Made by a program: the position numbers and the translations under genes
Shown here: one piece after another, positions 29,101-38,578 of the stretch
Numbering within the stretch: the stretch's first letter is position 1
Layout of the letters: each line of letters opens with the position of its first letter
Source of the DNA: an uncultured cyanobacterium
Lineage (GTDB): Bacteria > Cyanobacteriota > Cyanobacteriia > PCC-6307 > Cyanobiaceae
Assembly: GCA_903871775.1 (NCBI GenBank)
Contig: CAIQIA010000002.1
Span: forward strand, 124,001-188,000
DNA: 64,000 nt
Reading direction: 5' to 3'
The notes under the pieces: generated by a model
Told to the model about the DNA's origin: nothing
The model's database searches: none
Seen by the model: only the letters and a program-made list of their open reading frames with translations

Positions 29101-29361
29101 TCAGGGTGCGGCCGGCGACGACCCCAGCCACTGAACCGTCGGAGAACCCGTCAGCGGCAGAATCTGATCGGCATAGATGCAGGTCATCGGCAGGGCGAGG
29201 GTGACCAGCCCGATGGCCAGACCTGCCAGTTCCACCAGGGGATTGAGACCGCGACTGGGAGGCTCGTCGGCTCCGCCATCGCCGTGACCGTCATCCTCCC
29301 CCGGAGAACGCCCTTCCGCCGGGCCGTCGTAGGGGGTGGAGACTGCAGAGGTTCGCGTCAT
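29101..29361 (-). CDS. Small membrane protein, unknown function
   Basis: An 86-residue protein with a Gly/Asp/Glu-rich N-terminal half (GEDDGHGDGGADEP), one membrane helix (LVELAGLAIGLVTLALPMTCIYA) and a short polar tail. Nine bases upstream of ppa in the same direction, so it may be co-transcribed. No family recognised. Confidence 0.55.
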   Translation of the reverse strand: MTRTSAVSTPYDGPAEGRSPGEDDGHGDGGADEPPSRGLNPLVELAGLAIGLVTLALPMTCIYADQILPLTGSPTVQWLGSSPAAP

Positions 29362-29478
29362 ACCAGAGGATCGGGAGCAGTCCCAGGGCGGTGATCGCAG
29401 CTGCAGGCACCACCTCTTGGGAAGCCATGGCCCCCGGGGACTGCCTTCATTCTGCCACCGCCAGGGGAAAGTGGCAGG

Positions 29479-29943
29479 TCAGGCTGCCGAACGCTGGTCG
29501 GCCTGATCGCGGTCGCGGCGGCTGCTGAGGTCGGTGGCGGCGGGAATGCCGGCATCACTCAGCAGGGCACGGATGTCACGCAGCTCGTCGAGGATCGAAC
29601 TCAGCAACTGCTGGGTGGCCGAGTAAGGCGAATTGAGCACCTCGACCGTGACTTCCTTGATGCGAAGCACATCTCGGGCGAAGCGGGCCACCTCGTTGGG
29701 GTGGAACAGCAGCGGCTCCTTCTGATCGCTGCGGTACTCAGGGTTGAGCTTGCGGGGATTGAAGGTGGGGTTGAGGTTGCGGGGATCGGTGTTGGTGTAG
29801 CGGTACACCGAGGCCCGGGAACGGTTCAGGGCGCGCTGGACATCGTCGATCCCGATGAGGGCCTCGCCGGGCTCGCTGGCTGCAGCGCTGGCCTCGGCGG
29901 ACATGACGGAACCGACGGGGCCCAGTGGGGGCGTGGCAACCAT
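29479..29943 (-). CDS. Putative DNA-binding protein with helix-turn-helix-like N-terminus
   Basis: A 154-residue soluble protein. Residues ~29-50 (IGIDDVQRALNRSRASVYRYTN) look like a MerR/resolvase-type helix-turn-helix, followed by a Pro/Asn-rich repeat-like stretch (NLNPTFNPRKLNPEY) and a regulator-like FHPNEVARFARDVL. The C-terminal part is helical, ending in an acidic-basic tail. Similar proteins occur in other cyanobacteria as conserved hypotheticals. The start may instead be the Met at 29904. Divergent from proS, with a 188-base intergenic region that should carry both promoters. Confidence 0.7.
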   Translation of the reverse strand: MVATPPLGPVGSVMSAEASAAASEPGEALIGIDDVQRALNRSRASVYRYTNTDPRNLNPTFNPRKLNPEYRSDQKEPLLFHPNEVARFARDVLRIKEVTVEVLNSPYSATQQLLSSILDELRDIRALLSDAGIPAATDLSSRRDRDQADQRSAA

Positions 29944-30131
29944 GAGACGGGGGTAGGACGGGCGGGATGGCCGAGACCCTAGCAGGGCTTTTCCATTGAT
30001 CCGGAATAATTCATCACAACTGGCTTCGGGCCTGGGCAGCTTGTCGAAGCGTCCTCTGCAGCCCTGACGCGCCGGGCCCCTGCCGATAGCGGGGTGGGTG
30101 ATAGCTTCCGCCCTGAGCCTGAATCCGTCGG

Positions 30132-31946
30132 ATGCGCGTCTCCCGTTCCCTTCTGGTGACGCTGCGGGATGACCCCGCCGAAGCCGAGATTCCCTCCCAT
30201 CGCCTGCTGCAGCGGGCCGGCTACATCCGGCGGGTGGCCTCCGGCATCTACGCCTACCTCCCCCTGATGTGGCGGGTGCTGCGGCGGGTCTCGGCGATCG
30301 TGCGCGAAGAGATGGACGCCACGGGCGCCCTCGAGACCCTCCTGCCGCAGCTGCAGCCGGCGGACCTGTGGCAGCGCAGCGGCCGCTGGGCCGGCTACAC
30401 CGACGGCGAGGGGATCATGTTCCACCTCGTCGACCGCCAGGAACGGGCCCTCGGTCTCGGTCCCACCCATGAAGAGGTGGTCACCGCCCTCGCCGCCGAC
30501 CTGCTGCGCTCCTACCGGCAGCTGCCGGTCTGCCTCTACCAGATCCAGACGAAGTTCAGGGACGAGATCCGGCCGCGGTTCGGGCTCATGCGCGGGCGCG
30601 AATTCATCATGAAAGACGCCTATTCCTTCCACGCCGACCCCGGCGACCTGGCCGCGACCTACGCGGTGATGGAACAGGCCTACAGCCGCATCTTTGCCCG
30701 CTGTGGCCTGCGGGCCGTGGCCGTGGAGGCCGACAGCGGCGCCATCGGCGGCTCGGCCAGCAAGGAGTTCATGGTCACCGCCGATGCCGGCGAAGATCTG
30801 GTGCTCACCAGCAGTGACGGCCGCTACGCGGCCAACCAGGAGCGGGCCGAATCGCTGCCCCCCGCGGCCGTCCCCCTGCCGGCTGCCCCGCCGGCCGACC
30901 TGGCGACCCCGGGCCAGACCAGCATCGATGACCTCTGCAGCGCCCACGGGCTGCACCCCACGCAGATCGTCAAGGTGCTGCTGCTGGTGGCGCGGTTCGC
31001 CGGCGGTCGCCAGCAGCCGCTGCTCGTGACCCTGCGGGGGGATCAGGAGCTGAACACCGTCAAGCTCAGCAACGTGCTGAGCCGTAGCCACGGCGACGCC
31101 TGGGGCAGCCTGCTGCAGATCACGCCCCTCGAACCGGGCCAGCTGGCGACCCCTGAGCGGGTGCCCTTCGGTTCCGTGGGCCCTGACCTCGACGATGGGG
31201 TGCTGGCGGGCAGCTCCGGGCTGGAGACGACCTTCCTGCGGCTGGCCGATGGCACCGCCCTCGACCTCGAGCGCTTCGTCGCCGGGGCCAACCGGCGCGA
31301 TCAGCACCGCACCGGCCTGTCCTGGGGCCCAGCCGCCGAGGGGGTCCTGTCCCCACCGGAACGCCATGACCTGCGGGCGGCCCAGCCCGGGGATCCCTGC
31401 TGCCACGACCCCTCCCAGCGGCTGGTGGCCACCCGCGGCATCGAGGTGGGTCACATCTTCCAGCTCGGTCGCAAGTATTCCGAGGCCCTCGATGCCCGCT
31501 TCACCAATGACCAGGGCCAGGATGAGGCCCTCTGGATGGGCTGTTACGGCATCGGCGTCTCGCGCCTGGCCCAGGCGGCCGTTGAACAGCACCACGACGA
31601 TGCCGGCATCGTCTGGCCGGTGGCCATTGCGCCCTACGAGGTGATCGTGGTCATCGCCAGTGCCCAGGATCCGCAGCAGGTGGCCCTGGCGGAGCGGCTC
31701 TACGGGCAGCTGCAGGCCGCGGGGGTGGATGTGCTGCTGGACGACCGGCCGGAGCGGGCCGGCGTCAAGTTCAAGGACGCCGAACTGCTGGGGATCCCCT
31801 GGCGCCTGGTGGTGGGCCGCGGGGCCGGTGAGGGGACCATCGAACGGGTCGAACGGGCCACCGGCGACCGCCAGGACGGCGCGGCCGGCCCCCTGGTCGA
31901 CGATCTGCTGGACCGCCTGCGGCGACAGCGCAACCCCCTGGGCTGA
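30132..31946 (+). CDS. proS: Prolyl-tRNA synthetase
   Basis: Charges tRNA-Pro. A 604-residue bacterial-type class II synthetase: motif 1 region LPLMWRVLRRV, TGALETLLPQLQPADLW, motif 2 FRDEIRPRFGLMRGREFIMKDAYSFH, the YbaK-like editing insertion (~residues 225-385) and motif 3 GCYGIGVSRLAQA, then the anticodon-binding domain. The upstream region 29944-30131 has no other gene; a hairpin-free promoter is likely there but I cannot point to clean boxes. Stop overlaps the next ATG (TGATG). Confidence 0.96.
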   Translation: MRVSRSLLVTLRDDPAEAEIPSHRLLQRAGYIRRVASGIYAYLPLMWRVLRRVSAIVREEMDATGALETLLPQLQPADLWQRSGRWAGYTDGEGIMFHLVDRQERALGLGPTHEEVVTALAADLLRSYRQLPVCLYQIQTKFRDEIRPRFGLMRGREFIMKDAYSFHADPGDLAATYAVMEQAYSRIFARCGLRAVAVEADSGAIGGSASKEFMVTADAGEDLVLTSSDGRYAANQERAESLPPAAVPLPAAPPADLATPGQTSIDDLCSAHGLHPTQIVKVLLLVARFAGGRQQPLLVTLRGDQELNTVKLSNVLSRSHGDAWGSLLQITPLEPGQLATPERVPFGSVGPDLDDGVLAGSSGLETTFLRLADGTALDLERFVAGANRRDQHRTGLSWGPAAEGVLSPPERHDLRAAQPGDPCCHDPSQRLVATRGIEVGHIFQLGRKYSEALDARFTNDQGQDEALWMGCYGIGVSRLAQAAVEQHHDDAGIVWPVAIAPYEVIVVIASAQDPQQVALAERLYGQLQAAGVDVLLDDRPERAGVKFKDAELLGIPWRLVVGRGAGEGTIERVERATGDRQDGAAGPLVDDLLDRLRRQRNPLG

Positions 31947-32380
31947 TGGGCCTCGGTCGCGGGTTCCGGCGGGCCGCTGCCCCTGCCCTGCTGGCCCCCC
32001 TGGTCCTGGCGCTCGGCGCCTGCGGGCCGGCCCCCCTGGCCCGCCAGGATGGGCGCACTGTGCAGCTGGATGGGGCCGGCGAGACCCTGCCCCTCGGCCC
32101 CGGACGGCGCCAGTGGCGATTGCCCGTGCGGGTGGAGGCGGGGGGTGGCCAGCGCCTGCGGCTGGTGGTGGAGCTCGAATGCGACAGCAACCGGCCGGCC
32201 AGCGGCCTGGTGACGCTCACCCGCCTGCGGCACCAGGACGACCTGCTGGGGCTGGACCGGGCCGATCCGTCCCTGGAGCGCAGCTGGGGGGGGGAGGCCC
32301 GGCCCCCCGCCTGGCTGCGGACCCTGGCCCGGCGGACCTGCGGTCCAGGCTCCCTGCCCCCGCGCTGGAGCGGCACCTAG
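31946..32380 (+). CDS. Small lipoprotein, unknown function
   Basis: A 144-residue protein with a signal peptide and lipobox (LVLALGAC, Cys ~26), so probably lipid-anchored. The mature part is Arg/Gly-rich with a beta-like VELECDSNRPASGLVTLTR stretch and two later cysteines. Its start overlaps proS. No family recognised. It precedes psb27 by 29 bases in the same direction, so the three may form one unit. Confidence 0.7.
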   Translation: MGLGRGFRRAAAPALLAPLVLALGACGPAPLARQDGRTVQLDGAGETLPLGPGRRQWRLPVRVEAGGGQRLRLVVELECDSNRPASGLVTLTRLRHQDDLLGLDRADPSLERSWGGEARPPAWLRTLARRTCGPGSLPPRWSGT

Positions 32381-32409
32381 GATCCAGCCCATCTCTGGCT
32401 CTCCCCTCC

Positions 32410-32817
32410 GTGCTGCGCCGTCTGACCCGTTCCCTGGGGCGTGCCCTGGCCCTCGGCCTCCTTGTGCTCGTTCTGGGCCTGTCGCTGGCCGCCTGCGGTG
32501 AGACGGCCTCGGGCCTGACCGGTCAGTACCTCGACGACACCCAGACCGTGGCCCAGGCCCTGCAGCAGACCCTGGCCGGCGCCGCCGACGCCCCCGACCA
32601 GGCCAGGACCAGGGCACTGATCAACGATTACGTGGCCCTCTACCGACCCAACGCCAGCATCAACGGCCTGGGGTCGTTCACCACCATGCAGACAGCCCTC
32701 AACGCCCTGGCCGGCCATTACGCCAACTACGCCAACAGGCCCGTGCCCGACGCCCTGCGCCAGCGCATTGAGAAGGAGCTGCAGCAGGCTGAGCGCAATG
32801 CGGCCCGCGGGGCCTGA
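32410..32817 (+). CDS. psb27: Photosystem II assembly lipoprotein Psb27
   Basis: A lumenal lipoprotein that binds the CP43 side of PSII assembly and repair intermediates and keeps the Mn cluster unassembled. 135 residues: signal peptide with lipobox LSLAAC, then TGQYLDDTQTVAQALQQTL, LINDYVALYRPNASINGLGSF and TTMQTALNALAGHYANYANRP, all characteristic of the four-helix Psb27 fold. The start is a GTG at 32410. The stop lies in a strong hairpin. Confidence 0.95.
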   Translation: MLRRLTRSLGRALALGLLVLVLGLSLAACGETASGLTGQYLDDTQTVAQALQQTLAGAADAPDQARTRALINDYVALYRPNASINGLGSFTTMQTALNALAGHYANYANRPVPDALRQRIEKELQQAERNAARGA

Positions 32818-32826
32818 ACCCCGCGG
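32805..32826 (+). terminator. GC-rich hairpin over the psb27 stop
   Basis: Perfect 8-bp inverted repeat CCGCGGGG / CCCCGCGG with a 6-base loop (CCTGAA) containing the TGA stop of psb27. No T-tract follows, so either an inefficient terminator or a 3'-end stabilising structure. Confidence 0.4.
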
Positions 32827-32898
32827 CGCTTGTCGAACCGGCAGGTGATCTGAAAGACTCCTGGATTGTTTCCGCAGCGGCATGCTGCCGCCGTCGCC

Positions 32899-34212
32899 TT
32901 GGCCAACGTCGTCGTCATCGGTGCACAGTGGGGCGACGAGGGCAAGGGCAAGATCACTGACCTGCTCAGCCGTTCCGCCGATGTGGTGGTGCGCTATCAG
33001 GGCGGTGTCAACGCCGGTCACACGATCGTGGTGGACGGCCAGGTTCTCAAGCTTCACCTGATCCCCTCAGGGATCCTGTATCCCGATACCGTCTGCCTCA
33101 TCGGCTCCGGCACCGTCGTCGACCCGCGGGTGCTGCTGCAGGAGCTCGACATGCTGGCCGGCATCGGCATCGACGCCAGCGGCCTGAAGCTGGCCTCCAC
33201 CGCCCACGTGACGATGCCGTACCACCGCCTGCTGGATCAGGCGATGGAACGGCAGCGGGGCACCCGTCGCATCGGCACCACCGGCCGTGGCATCGGCCCC
33301 ACGTACTCCGACAAAGCGGAACGCAACGGCATCCGCATGATCGACCTGCTGAATGCCGATCAGCTGCGGGAGCGGCTGCAGGGACCGATCGAGGAGAAGA
33401 ACCTCCTGCTGCAGCGCATCCACGGGCTTGATCCCCTCGACCCCGAGCAGGTGATCGCCGAGTACGCCGAGTACGGCCGCCGCCTGGCCCCCCATGTCGT
33501 CGACTGCACCCGCACCATCCACCAGGCCGCCAGGGCCCGGCAGAACATCCTCTTCGAGGGCGCCCAGGGCACCCTGCTCGACCTGGACCACGGCACCTAC
33601 CCCTATGTCACCTCCTCCAATCCGGTGGCCGGGGGCGCCTGCATCGGCGCCGGGGTCGGACCGACCCTGATCGACCGGGTGATCGGCGTGGCCAAGGCCT
33701 ACACCACCCGGGTCGGCGAAGGGCCGTTCCCCACCGAACTCGACGGCAGCCTCTCCGATCACCTCTGCGACCGGGGGGGTGAATACGGCACCACCACGGG
33801 CCGCCGCCGGCGCTGCGGCTGGTTCGACGGGGTCATCGGCCGTTACGCCGTCGAGGTGAACGGCATCGACTGCCTGGCCATCACCAAGCTCGACGTGCTT
33901 GACGAACTGGACGAGATCAGGGTGTGCGTGGCCTACGACCTGGATGGCCAGCGGCTGGACCACTTCCCCAGCAGCTCGGCGGAGTTCGCCCGCTGCCGCC
34001 CGGTCTATGAGTCGCTGCCAGGCTGGCAGACCTCGACGGCCGACTGCCGGCGCCTCGAGGACCTCCCCCCCACCGCCATGGCCTACCTCCGCTTCCTGGC
34101 GGAACTGATGGAGGTGCCCATCGCCATCGTTTCCCTGGGGGCCAGCCGCGACCAGACCATCGTGGTCGAGGACCCGATCCACGGCCCCAAGCGGGCGCTG
34201 CTGAGCGCGTAG
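32899..34212 (+). CDS. purA: Adenylosuccinate synthetase
   Basis: Joins IMP and aspartate using GTP, the first committed step to AMP. 437 residues: [16 protein letters not shown] (P-loop-like GTP site with catalytic Asp), [31 protein letters not shown], the [23 protein letters not shown] signature, and the closing [18 protein letters not shown]. The start is taken as TTG at 32899, giving the usual beginning (first codon)[14 protein letters not shown]; the frame extends to 32866. Confidence 0.96.
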   Translation: MANVVVIGAQWGDEGKGKITDLLSRSADVVVRYQGGVNAGHTIVVDGQVLKLHLIPSGILYPDTVCLIGSGTVVDPRVLLQELDMLAGIGIDASGLKLASTAHVTMPYHRLLDQAMERQRGTRRIGTTGRGIGPTYSDKAERNGIRMIDLLNADQLRERLQGPIEEKNLLLQRIHGLDPLDPEQVIAEYAEYGRRLAPHVVDCTRTIHQAARARQNILFEGAQGTLLDLDHGTYPYVTSSNPVAGGACIGAGVGPTLIDRVIGVAKAYTTRVGEGPFPTELDGSLSDHLCDRGGEYGTTTGRRRRCGWFDGVIGRYAVEVNGIDCLAITKLDVLDELDEIRVCVAYDLDGQRLDHFPSSSAEFARCRPVYESLPGWQTSTADCRRLEDLPPTAMAYLRFLAELMEVPIAIVSLGASRDQTIVVEDPIHGPKRALLSA

Positions 34213-34241
34213 GCTCGGCTGCGTTCCCGCAGCGTGCACCG

Positions 34242-35249
34242 ATGGTCCAGCAGTACGACGTCGTCGGCATCGGCAACGCCATCGTGGACGTGCTGGTGCA
34301 CTCCGAGGAGACCTTTCTCGACGAGCATGGCCTGGTCAAGGGCACCATGGCGCTCGTGGATGCCGACCAGGCCGAGCGTCTCTATGCCTCGATGGGCCCC
34401 GGGCTCGAATCCTCCGGGGGCTCCGCCGCCAACACCCTCGCGGCCATCGCCCAGCTGGGGGGACGGGCCGGCTTCATCGGCCGTGTGCGCAACGACCAGC
34501 TGGGGGCGATCTTCGCCCACGACCTGAGGGCCACCGGGGCCAGCTACGACACCCCGCCGGCGGAGGACGGCCCCGCCACCGCCCGCTGCATGATCCTGGT
34601 GACCCCGGATGCCCAGCGCACCATGTGCACCTTCCTGGGGGCCTCCACCCGGCTCGATCCGGAGGATCTCGACCTCTCGATGGTGCGCCGCAGCAAGGTG
34701 CTGTACCTCGAGGGATACCTCTGGGACGCCGAACCCGCCAAGCGGGCCTTCCTGGCGGCGGCCGAGGAGGTGCGCGCCCACGGGGGAGAAGTGGCCCTCA
34801 GCCTGTCTGATCCCTTCTGCGTCGATCGGCACCGCGACAGCTTTCTGGATCTGGTCGAGAACCACGTCGACATCCTGTTCGCCAACGAGCACGAGATTCT
34901 CAGCCTTTACGCCACGGACCGGTTCGAGACCGCGGTCGACCACGTGCGGGGCCACTGCCGCCTGGCCGCCCTCACCCGCTCCGAGAAAGGCTCCCTCGTG
35001 CTCGAAGGGGAACGGACCCACATCATCGATCCCTTCGTGCTCGGCCCCCTGGTGGACACCACCGGCGCCGGCGACAGCTACGCGGCCGGGTTCCTCTACG
35101 GCTACACCCAGGGGCTGCCGGCCGAACGCTGCGGGGCCATCGGCTCCCTCTGCGCCGGCCAGGTGGTGACCCAGATGGGGCCCCGGTCGTCGGTGGATCT
35201 GCGCGAACTGGTGCTGCGTCAGTTCTCGCCCGTGACCCGGGCGGCCTGA
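34242..35249 (+). CDS. PfkB-family carbohydrate / adenosine-type kinase
   Basis: A 335-residue ribokinase-fold kinase. Motifs: VVGIGNAIVDVLV at the start, SSGGSAANTLAAIAQLGG (substrate lid and binding), and the C-terminal DTTGAGDSYAAGFLYG with the catalytic Asp and anion hole. The N-terminal GNAIVD style is close to the adenosine kinase-like branch common in picocyanobacteria, but the substrate (adenosine, another nucleoside or a sugar) cannot be proved. 3' end overlaps cutA by 31 bases. Confidence 0.88.
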   Translation: MVQQYDVVGIGNAIVDVLVHSEETFLDEHGLVKGTMALVDADQAERLYASMGPGLESSGGSAANTLAAIAQLGGRAGFIGRVRNDQLGAIFAHDLRATGASYDTPPAEDGPATARCMILVTPDAQRTMCTFLGASTRLDPEDLDLSMVRRSKVLYLEGYLWDAEPAKRAFLAAAEEVRAHGGEVALSLSDPFCVDRHRDSFLDLVENHVDILFANEHEILSLYATDRFETAVDHVRGHCRLAALTRSEKGSLVLEGERTHIIDPFVLGPLVDTTGAGDSYAAGFLYGYTQGLPAERCGAIGSLCAGQVVTQMGPRSSVDLRELVLRQFSPVTRAA

Positions 35250-35545
35250 TCGAGCCAGGCCCCGAAGGCGGGCGAAGCCGCGGCCTCCCACTGCAACCAC
35301 TGGGGCAGGTCATAGCTGTGAAGCTGCAGCAGCCGCTCCCGCAAACGGTCGACCCGGTCGGGCATCGTCTTGATCAGCAGCTGCACCTCTTCGCTGCACT
35401 GCAGCGCACCCTCCCAGGGATAGAGCGACAGCACGGGCCGCAGGCTGATGCAGCCCGCCAGCCCCTCCTGGAGCAGCTGGCGGGCGAGGGTCTCGGCCCT
35501 GGCGGCGTCGGCTTCGGTGGTCAGGACCAGAAGGGCCTGGGTCAT
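35219..35545 (-). CDS. cutA: CutA1 divalent-ion tolerance protein
   Basis: A 108-residue trimeric PII-like protein of the CutA1 family: LLVLTTEADAARAETLARQLL, LAGCISLRPVLSLYPWEGA, and SEEVQLLIKTMPDRVDRL with HSYDLPQW. Linked to metal tolerance in E. coli; its molecular role is unsettled. Start overlaps the cobK stop by ATGA (35542-35545), so the two are co-translated. Convergent with the kinase gene. Confidence 0.93.
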   Translation of the reverse strand: MTQALLVLTTEADAARAETLARQLLQEGLAGCISLRPVLSLYPWEGALQCSEEVQLLIKTMPDRVDRLRERLLQLHSYDLPQWLQWEAAASPAFGAWLDQAARVTGEN

Positions 35546-36318
35546 TCCCCCGGGGGCGGTGCCTCCCCAACCTGATCGAGGAGGCTGTCCAGGTCCAGGG
35601 TCGCCGTTGTGCCATCGCTGGCCGGTCGGGCCAGCAGCAGCAGCCGCAGACCGAGGTCGCGGCTGACACGGTGCCAGCTGGCCTCGGCGGGGCTGCCGGA
35701 CTGACGGCAGAGAACGGCGGTGGTCTGCCAGCGGCGGCAGAGGGCCCGCTCGATGCTGCCGTCACCGCCGGGTCGCAGCAGGGCGATGCGGTCTGGGGCG
35801 ATGCCGAGGGCCAGCGCCGTGGCCAGGCTGCCGGGTGTGGGCAGCAGCCGTGCGGCATGGCGGCCGGCGGGGCTGTGGGCGAGGGCCTGGGCCAGCTGGC
35901 GCTGGCCGATGGCCAGGAGCAGATCATCGGCCGGGGTCAGCAGGGGACCCAGCCGCGTCAGATCGGCGATCACCCGGGCCGACCCCGGAGGCAGCAGGGG
36001 CCGGTCGAGGCGCAGCAGCGGTTGCCCCAGGCCGGCACAGACCTGGTCCAGGGCGCGGCTGATGCGCACCGCGAAGGGATGGCTCGCATCGATCAGCCAG
36101 CGGCAGGGCCACTGCCCCAGCCGCTGCGCCAGCAGGCCCCCCTCACCGAGGGGACCCACCCGGCACTCCAGGCGCGGATGGGGGGGATAGGCCGCCGCCG
36201 CCGCCGCCCCCACCACACTCACCCGCACCCACCAGCCCCGGTCAAGGAGCCGCCGGGCCAGGGGGGGGCCGTCGCCGGTGCCGGCCACCAGCCACAGACG
36301 CCGCTGGCGATCGTCCAT
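35542..36318 (-). CDS. cobK: Precorrin-6A / cobalt-precorrin-6A reductase
   Basis: Reduces the corrin ring intermediate precorrin-6 in cobalamin synthesis. 258 residues with the CobK/CbiJ pattern: LWLVAGTGDGPPLARRLLDRG, then WPCRWLIDASHPFAVRISRALDQVC (the DASHPFA motif), RLDRPLLPPG and the ending half. The start at 36318 (MDDRQRRLWLV) is chosen because the open frame further up covers the ssb 5' end antisense. Coupled to cutA. Together with cobO it shows a cobalamin (or pseudocobalamin) pathway. Confidence 0.88.
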   Translation of the reverse strand: MDDRQRRLWLVAGTGDGPPLARRLLDRGWWVRVSVVGAAAAAAYPPHPRLECRVGPLGEGGLLAQRLGQWPCRWLIDASHPFAVRISRALDQVCAGLGQPLLRLDRPLLPPGSARVIADLTRLGPLLTPADDLLLAIGQRQLAQALAHSPAGRHAARLLPTPGSLATALALGIAPDRIALLRPGGDGSIERALCRRWQTTAVLCRQSGSPAEASWHRVSRDLGLRLLLLARPASDGTTATLDLDSLLDQVGEAPPPGE

Positions 36319-36375
36319 CACAGGGCCGGCGCACCGTCGCCATGCTGGAGGATGTGGGCCCCCCGGAGGCGTTGC

Positions 36376-36849
36376 GTGAACCACTGTCTGCTCGAAGTCG
36401 AAGTGCTGGAGGAGCCCAAGGTCCGTTACGCCCCCGACAACCAGCTGCCGATCGCTGAGATGACCGTGCGTCTCGACGGCCTGCGGCCTGAAGATCCCCC
36501 GGGCCAGCTGCGGGTGGTGGGTTTCGGCAACCTGGCCCAGGATCTGCAGAACCGTGTCCAGGTGGGGCAGCGCCTGGTGGTGGAGGGGCGGCTGCGGGTG
36601 AACAGCGTCACCCGTCCCGATGGCATGCGCGAGAAGAAGATCGAATTCACCCTGGCCCGTCTGCATCCCCTCGACGGCTCAACCGCAGCGGCCCCGGCTG
36701 CCCCGGCGGCCATGCCCAGGGCCGCCTCCCCGGCCCCGGCGGCAGCGCCCACCCCGGCGAAGGCGGCACCGCGCAGGGCCGCGGAACCTGCCCCCACCTG
36801 GAATGCCGCCCCCCTGGTGGATCTGCCCGACGACGAGATTCCCTTCTGA
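36376..36849 (+). CDS. Single-stranded-DNA-binding-like protein
   Basis: A 157-residue protein: residues 1-~100 form an OB-fold of the SSB/PriB type (MTVRLDGL, LRVVGFGNLAQDLQNRVQVGQRLVVEGRLRVN), followed by an Ala/Pro-rich linker and the acidic tip DLPDDEIPF, the conserved C-terminal protein-interaction tail of SSB proteins. GTG start. Shorter and more divergent at the N-terminus than the main SSB, so it may be a second SSB or a cyanobacterial SSB-like protein. Confidence 0.85.
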   Translation: MNHCLLEVEVLEEPKVRYAPDNQLPIAEMTVRLDGLRPEDPPGQLRVVGFGNLAQDLQNRVQVGQRLVVEGRLRVNSVTRPDGMREKKIEFTLARLHPLDGSTAAAPAAPAAMPRAASPAPAAAPTPAKAAPRRAAEPAPTWNAAPLVDLPDDEIPF

Positions 36850-36905
36850 GGCCGAGGCGGCTCCGGGAGCAGAGGCGGCTACCGGGGGCAGAGCGGCGTT
36901 CGGAA

Positions 36906-37088
36906 TCAGCTGCCGGTGAGCCGCTCCTGGGCCCGTTCCAGCAGATGGCCCAGCTCCCGTTCCAGCGAGGCCAGGTCGAGCCGCAGCTCGGGCCAGTGGC
37001 CGGCATCCAGCTGGCGCAGCAGCCAGCGACGGTCCTCCTGGAGCTCCTGAACCAGCCGGTCGGCGGGGGTCGGTGGGGTCTCGCTCAT
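36906..37088 (-). CDS. Small helical hypothetical protein
   Basis: About 60 residues from ATG at 37088 (an upstream ATG at 37118 is in frame). Almost wholly helical and charged: PADRLVQELQEDRRWLLRQLDAGHW and LASLERELGHLLERAQERL. Convergent with the SSB-like gene and divergent from the DUF2854 gene. No family recognised; amphipathic heptads suggest a coiled coil. Confidence 0.55.
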   Translation of the reverse strand: MSETPPTPADRLVQELQEDRRWLLRQLDAGHWPELRLDLASLERELGHLLERAQERLTGS

Positions 37089-37153
37089 CGAGGCAGGGAC
37101 GGCACTGGACCCCGCCATCCTGACGCCTGCGGCCAGTGTCCGAAGATGAGCCG

Positions 37154-37690
37154 ATGCAAGCCTTCCTGTCCCCCGGTTCCCTGCTCACCCTGGCGGGCTT
37201 CGTGCTCACCGTGGTGGGGTCGGTGGCCTACGTCACCGACCATCCGAACCTGAGCCTGCCGACGATCTTCTACGGAATCCCGATCATCCTCGGCGGCCTG
37301 GCCCTGAAATCGTCTGAACTGCCCCCCGCCCGGCGCCTGACGGCCCCGGCCGAGCGGCGGGATCTGCGCGAGGGCACCGCCACCAAGGAGCAGATCAAGC
37401 TGCTCAAGGACGTGACCCGCTGGCGTTACGGCCAGAAGGCCCACCTGGAGTCGTCGCTCGAGACCCTCAAGCTCTGGGATGAGGCCGATCCGCCCCAGCT
37501 CGAGACCATCGAGGAGTTCGAGGCCAACGGTCGCTACGCCCTGCGCCTCGGATTCCGCCCCGGGGCGGTCGCCCCGTCCCGCTGGCAGGAGCGCCTGGAC
37601 CGCCTGGGACGGTTCTTCGGTCCGGGACTGCAGGCGCAGCTCGAGACCCCCTCCCCTGACAGGCTGGAGCTCAGCCTGATCCAGCCATGA
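37154..37690 (+). CDS. DUF2854 membrane protein
   Basis: A 178-residue protein of the cyanobacterial/plastid DUF2854 family: two N-terminal membrane helices ([22 protein letters not shown] and [19 protein letters not shown]), then a soluble part ([50 protein letters not shown]). Function unknown. The ATG at 37154 is preferred; a GTG at 37136 is in frame. Stop overlaps the argB start (ATGA at 37687-37690). Confidence 0.88.
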   Translation: MQAFLSPGSLLTLAGFVLTVVGSVAYVTDHPNLSLPTIFYGIPIILGGLALKSSELPPARRLTAPAERRDLREGTATKEQIKLLKDVTRWRYGQKAHLESSLETLKLWDEADPPQLETIEEFEANGRYALRLGFRPGAVAPSRWQERLDRLGRFFGPGLQAQLETPSPDRLELSLIQP

Positions 37691-38571
37691 CCGTCGAGCC
37701 CAGCATCCGTCCCGAGGATGCCCGCCGGGTGGAGGTGCTCAGCGAAGCCCTGCCCTACATCCAGCGGTTCGCGGGCCGGCGGATCGTGGTCAAGTACGGC
37801 GGGGCCGCCATGGTGCGCGAAGACCTGCGCGACGCGGTCTTCCGGGATCTGGCCCTGCTCGCCTGCGTCGGCGTGCGTCCGGTGGTGGTCCACGGTGGCG
37901 GCCCGGAGATCAACCAGTGGTTGTCGCGGCTGGCCATCGAACCCGTCTTCCAGGAAGGTCTGCGGGTCACCGACCCCGGCACCATGGACGTGGTCGAGAT
38001 GGTCCTGGTGGGCCGGGTGAACAAGCAGATCGTCAACGGTCTGCACCAGGTGGGGGGCCGGGCCGTGGGCCTGAGCGGCGCCGACGGCGAACTGGTGCTG
38101 GCCCGCACCCATGGCGACGGCTCCCTCGGCCTGGTGGGTGATGTCGCCCGGGTGGATCCCTCGGTGCTGATCCCCCTGCTCGACCGGGGCTACATCCCGG
38201 TGATCTCGAGCGTGGCCCCGAACGCGGCAGGTCAACCCCACAACATCAATGCCGATCTGGTGGCCGGTGAGCTGGCCGCCAGCCTCGAGGCCGAGAAGCT
38301 GGTGCTGCTCACCGACACCCCCGGCATCCTCCGGGACCGGAGCGATCCGCAGTCGCTGATCCGGCAGCTGACCCTCAGCGACGCCCGCCGGCTGATCAGC
38401 GACGGTGTGGTGGCCGGCGGCATGACCCCCAAGACCGAGTGCTGCATCCGCGCCCTCGCCCAGGGGGTGACGGCAGCCCACATCATTGATGGCCGGGTGC
38501 CCCACGCCCTGCTGCTCGAGGTGTTCACCAACGCCGGCATCGGCACGATGCTGGTGGGGCGCAACCGCTGA
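37687..38571 (+). CDS. argB: Acetylglutamate kinase
   Basis: Phosphorylates N-acetylglutamate in arginine synthesis; in cyanobacteria it is the main PII-controlled enzyme. 294 residues: [64 protein letters not shown], and the PII/arginine-responsive type N-terminal helix [14 protein letters not shown] that hexameric arginine-sensitive enzymes carry. Coupled to the DUF2854 gene. Confidence 0.96.
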   Translation: MTVEPSIRPEDARRVEVLSEALPYIQRFAGRRIVVKYGGAAMVREDLRDAVFRDLALLACVGVRPVVVHGGGPEINQWLSRLAIEPVFQEGLRVTDPGTMDVVEMVLVGRVNKQIVNGLHQVGGRAVGLSGADGELVLARTHGDGSLGLVGDVARVDPSVLIPLLDRGYIPVISSVAPNAAGQPHNINADLVAGELAASLEAEKLVLLTDTPGILRDRSDPQSLIRQLTLSDARRLISDGVVAGGMTPKTECCIRALAQGVTAAHIIDGRVPHALLLEVFTNAGIGTMLVGRNR

Positions 38572-38578
38572 TCGATCG